Source: Gemmatimonadota bacterium (GTDB lineage Bacteria > Gemmatimonadota > Gemmatimonadetes > Gemmatimonadales > GWC2-71-9). From it: a DNA stretch of 5,482 bases. The translations under genes were made by a program, and so were the position numbers. The notes under the pieces were generated by a model. It saw only the letters and a list, made by a program, of their open reading frames with translations, was not told where the DNA came from and made no database searches. Below are positions 4,230-5,482 of this stretch, piece by piece; position 1 is the stretch's first letter; the number at the start of each line of letters is the position of its first letter. The stretch lies in assembly GCA_003221985.1 (NCBI GenBank), contig QHUQ01000188.1:1-5482 (forward strand). The letters run 5' to 3'.

Positions 4230-5482
4230 ATGATCGATGCGCTAGACTCGCTCCGCGAAACCCTCGCTCCCCACTATGACGTCGAACGCGAGATCGGCGT
4301 TGGCGGAATGGCTCGCGTTTACCTCGCCGTGGAAAAACACCCGCATCGCCGCGTCGCGATCAAAGTGCTCGATCCCGAGCTGTCCACCCGGCTGCTGCGC
4401 GAGCGGTTCATTCGCGAGGTGGATCTCGCCTCGAAGCTCACGCACCCGCACATCGTCCCCCTCTTTGCGGCGGGCGAAGCCGGCGGACTGTTCTATTACG
4501 TAATGCCGTACATCGAGGGCGAATCACTGCGGCACCGGTTGCTGCGCGAACGACGCCTGGCGCTCGAAACGGCATTGCACATCGCCGCCGACGTGGCTGA
4601 CGCGCTCGCGTTCGCCCACTCGCAAGGCATCATCCACCGCGACATCAAGCCGGAAAACATCCTGCTCTCGTCGGATCACGCCGTGGTCGCCGATTTCGGC
4701 ATCGCGCGCGCGATCAGTGCCGCCGGCAACCTGTCGATCACCCAGACGGGTCAATCCATCGGATCGCCGGGATACATGAGTCCCGAGCAGGCCTTCGGGA
4801 TGCCGGCCGACGCGCGCAGCGACGTGTACAGCCTGGGCTGCGTGTTGTTCGAGATGCTCGCGGGAGAGCCGGCGATTGTGGCGCTCAACGAACGGCTGAT
4901 CCACAACTGGGCGGCGTTGGAAACGAGCCCGGCGCTGCGTCGGGCGCCGGCGGGCGTGGCGCGCGCGGTGAAACACGTCGTGTCGAAGTCGATCGCGCCG
5001 CTGCCGGACGAACGCTTTGCGACCGCGGAGGCGTTCGTAGCGGCGCTCGGCGGGACCGGCCACCGCGTGAGCACGCCGACGCGCAGTGTCTTCGCCGGTC
5101 GGCGGGGGCGCTGGCTGGTTGCGGCGACCAGCGTTGTCGCGGTCCTCGGCATCACGACCGCAGCCATCGTGCTGCGGAACCCGACCCTTGCCGTGCACGA
5201 GCGTCGCGTGGCGGTCGCCGTGATGGAGAATCGCACCGGCAATCCATCGCTCGACAACCTCGGCTTCATGGCGGCCGATTGGGTGACGCAGGGACTGGCG
5301 CAGACCGGCATTGTCGAAGTCGTCCCCTCTGTCTCCGTGATGTCGTCGGCGATGCACACGGGCGAGCCCGCCGGCCTGCGCGACGCGGCCGCGATCCGCG
5401 CGCTCGGGCGCGCGACGGGCGCGGGTACCATCGTCTCGGGTGGCTACTACCAGCAAGGCGACAGCGTTCGGTTCCAGGTGCA
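4230..5482 (+). CDS. Membrane-anchored PknB-type Ser/Thr protein kinase with TolB-like extracytoplasmic segment (cut by right window edge)
   Basis: The 417 residues seen form a receptor-like Hanks kinase that phosphorylates proteins on Ser/Thr. All catalytic elements are present: the glycine loop IGVGGMARVYLA (22-33), Lys45 in VAIKVL, Glu63, the HRD loop IIHRDIKPENILL (134-146, base Asp138, Asn143), DFG at 155-157, SPE in place of APE at 184-186, and SDVYSLGCVLFEML (197-210). The activation loop has TQT (Thr171, Thr173), the same pattern as the autophosphorylated pair of Mycobacterium tuberculosis PknB; the usual GT of the P+1 loop is Gly178-Ser179. After a linker with RRGR (291-294) comes one transmembrane helix (about 295-315). 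The outer part VAVAVMENRTGNPSLDNLG, then AADWVTQGLAQTG, resembles the TolB/FlgO-like N-terminal domain often fused to such kinases. The gene continues past the edge, where repeats such as TPR may follow. It starts 15 nt after ispH and probably shares its transcript. Signal and substrates are unknown. Confidence 0.93.
   Translation, partial: MIDALDSLRETLAPHYDVEREIGVGGMARVYLAVEKHPHRRVAIKVLDPELSTRLLRERFIREVDLASKLTHPHIVPLFAAGEAGGLFYYVMPYIEGESLRHRLLRERRLALETALHIAADVADALAFAHSQGIIHRDIKPENILLSSDHAVVADFGIARAISAAGNLSITQTGQSIGSPGYMSPEQAFGMPADARSDVYSLGCVLFEMLAGEPAIVALNERLIHNWAALETSPALRRAPAGVARAVKHVVSKSIAPLPDERFATAEAFVAALGGTGHRVSTPTRSVFAGRRGRWLVAATSVVAVLGITTAAIVLRNPTLAVHERRVAVAVMENRTGNPSLDNLGFMAADWVTQGLAQTGIVEVVPSVSVMSSAMHTGEPAGLRDAAAIRALGRATGAGTIVSGGYYQQGDSVRFQV

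Noticed and set aside
4524..5456. Long minus-strand frame opposite the kinase
   Set aside because: The plus strand carries a complete kinase core with a transmembrane helix. The reverse frame is Arg-rich low-complexity sequence as expected from codon bias.

Overview
The window is a gene-dense stretch of high-GC bacterial chromosome, roughly two thirds G+C by eye. It has one short divergent intergenic region and no RNA gene, mobile element or CRISPR array that I can see. Three things fit a Gemmatimonadota-like soil or freshwater bacterium: the membrane-anchored PknB-type kinase with a TolB-like outer segment, the small stand-alone Fis-type regulator, and the long (about 404 aa) plant/cyanobacterial-class IspH. 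That assignment is an inference from gene style, not from a marker gene.

Layout. Positions 1-335 (minus strand) hold the N-terminal 111 residues of a TetR-family repressor that runs off the left edge. Positions 336-504 are the divergent intergenic region. It contains a good ribosome binding site for the TetR gene, an imperfect 22-bp dyad that is a candidate operator, and a tandem 8-bp repeat. Everything to the right is on the plus strand: a PAS-like/Fis-HTH regulator (505-933), a hot-dog acyl-CoA thioesterase (954-1436), a small predicted lipoprotein of unknown family (about 1433-1921), a Gfo/Idh/MocA oxidoreductase (1918-2994), ispH (about 3000-4214), and a receptor-type Ser/Thr kinase (4230 to beyond the right edge).

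The six plus-strand genes are separated by 20 nt or less, and three successive junctions can be read as 4-nt stop/start overlaps (CTGA, ATGA, TTGA). I see no terminator between them, so they probably form one transcript, with translational coupling from the thioesterase to ispH. The clear metabolic anchor is IspH, the last step of the MEP isoprenoid pathway. The thioesterase and oxidoreductase have no substrate that can be read from sequence, and their link to isoprenoid supply is only positional.

I do not see convincing evidence of a new defence, mobile or toxin system. The points most worth a second look are the candidate TetR operator over its own start region, the C9 tract and GC hairpin at the thioesterase start codon, the missing catalytic Asp in the oxidoreductase, the unclassified lipoprotein with no conventional start codon at its signal peptide, and the plant/cyanobacterial-class IspH.
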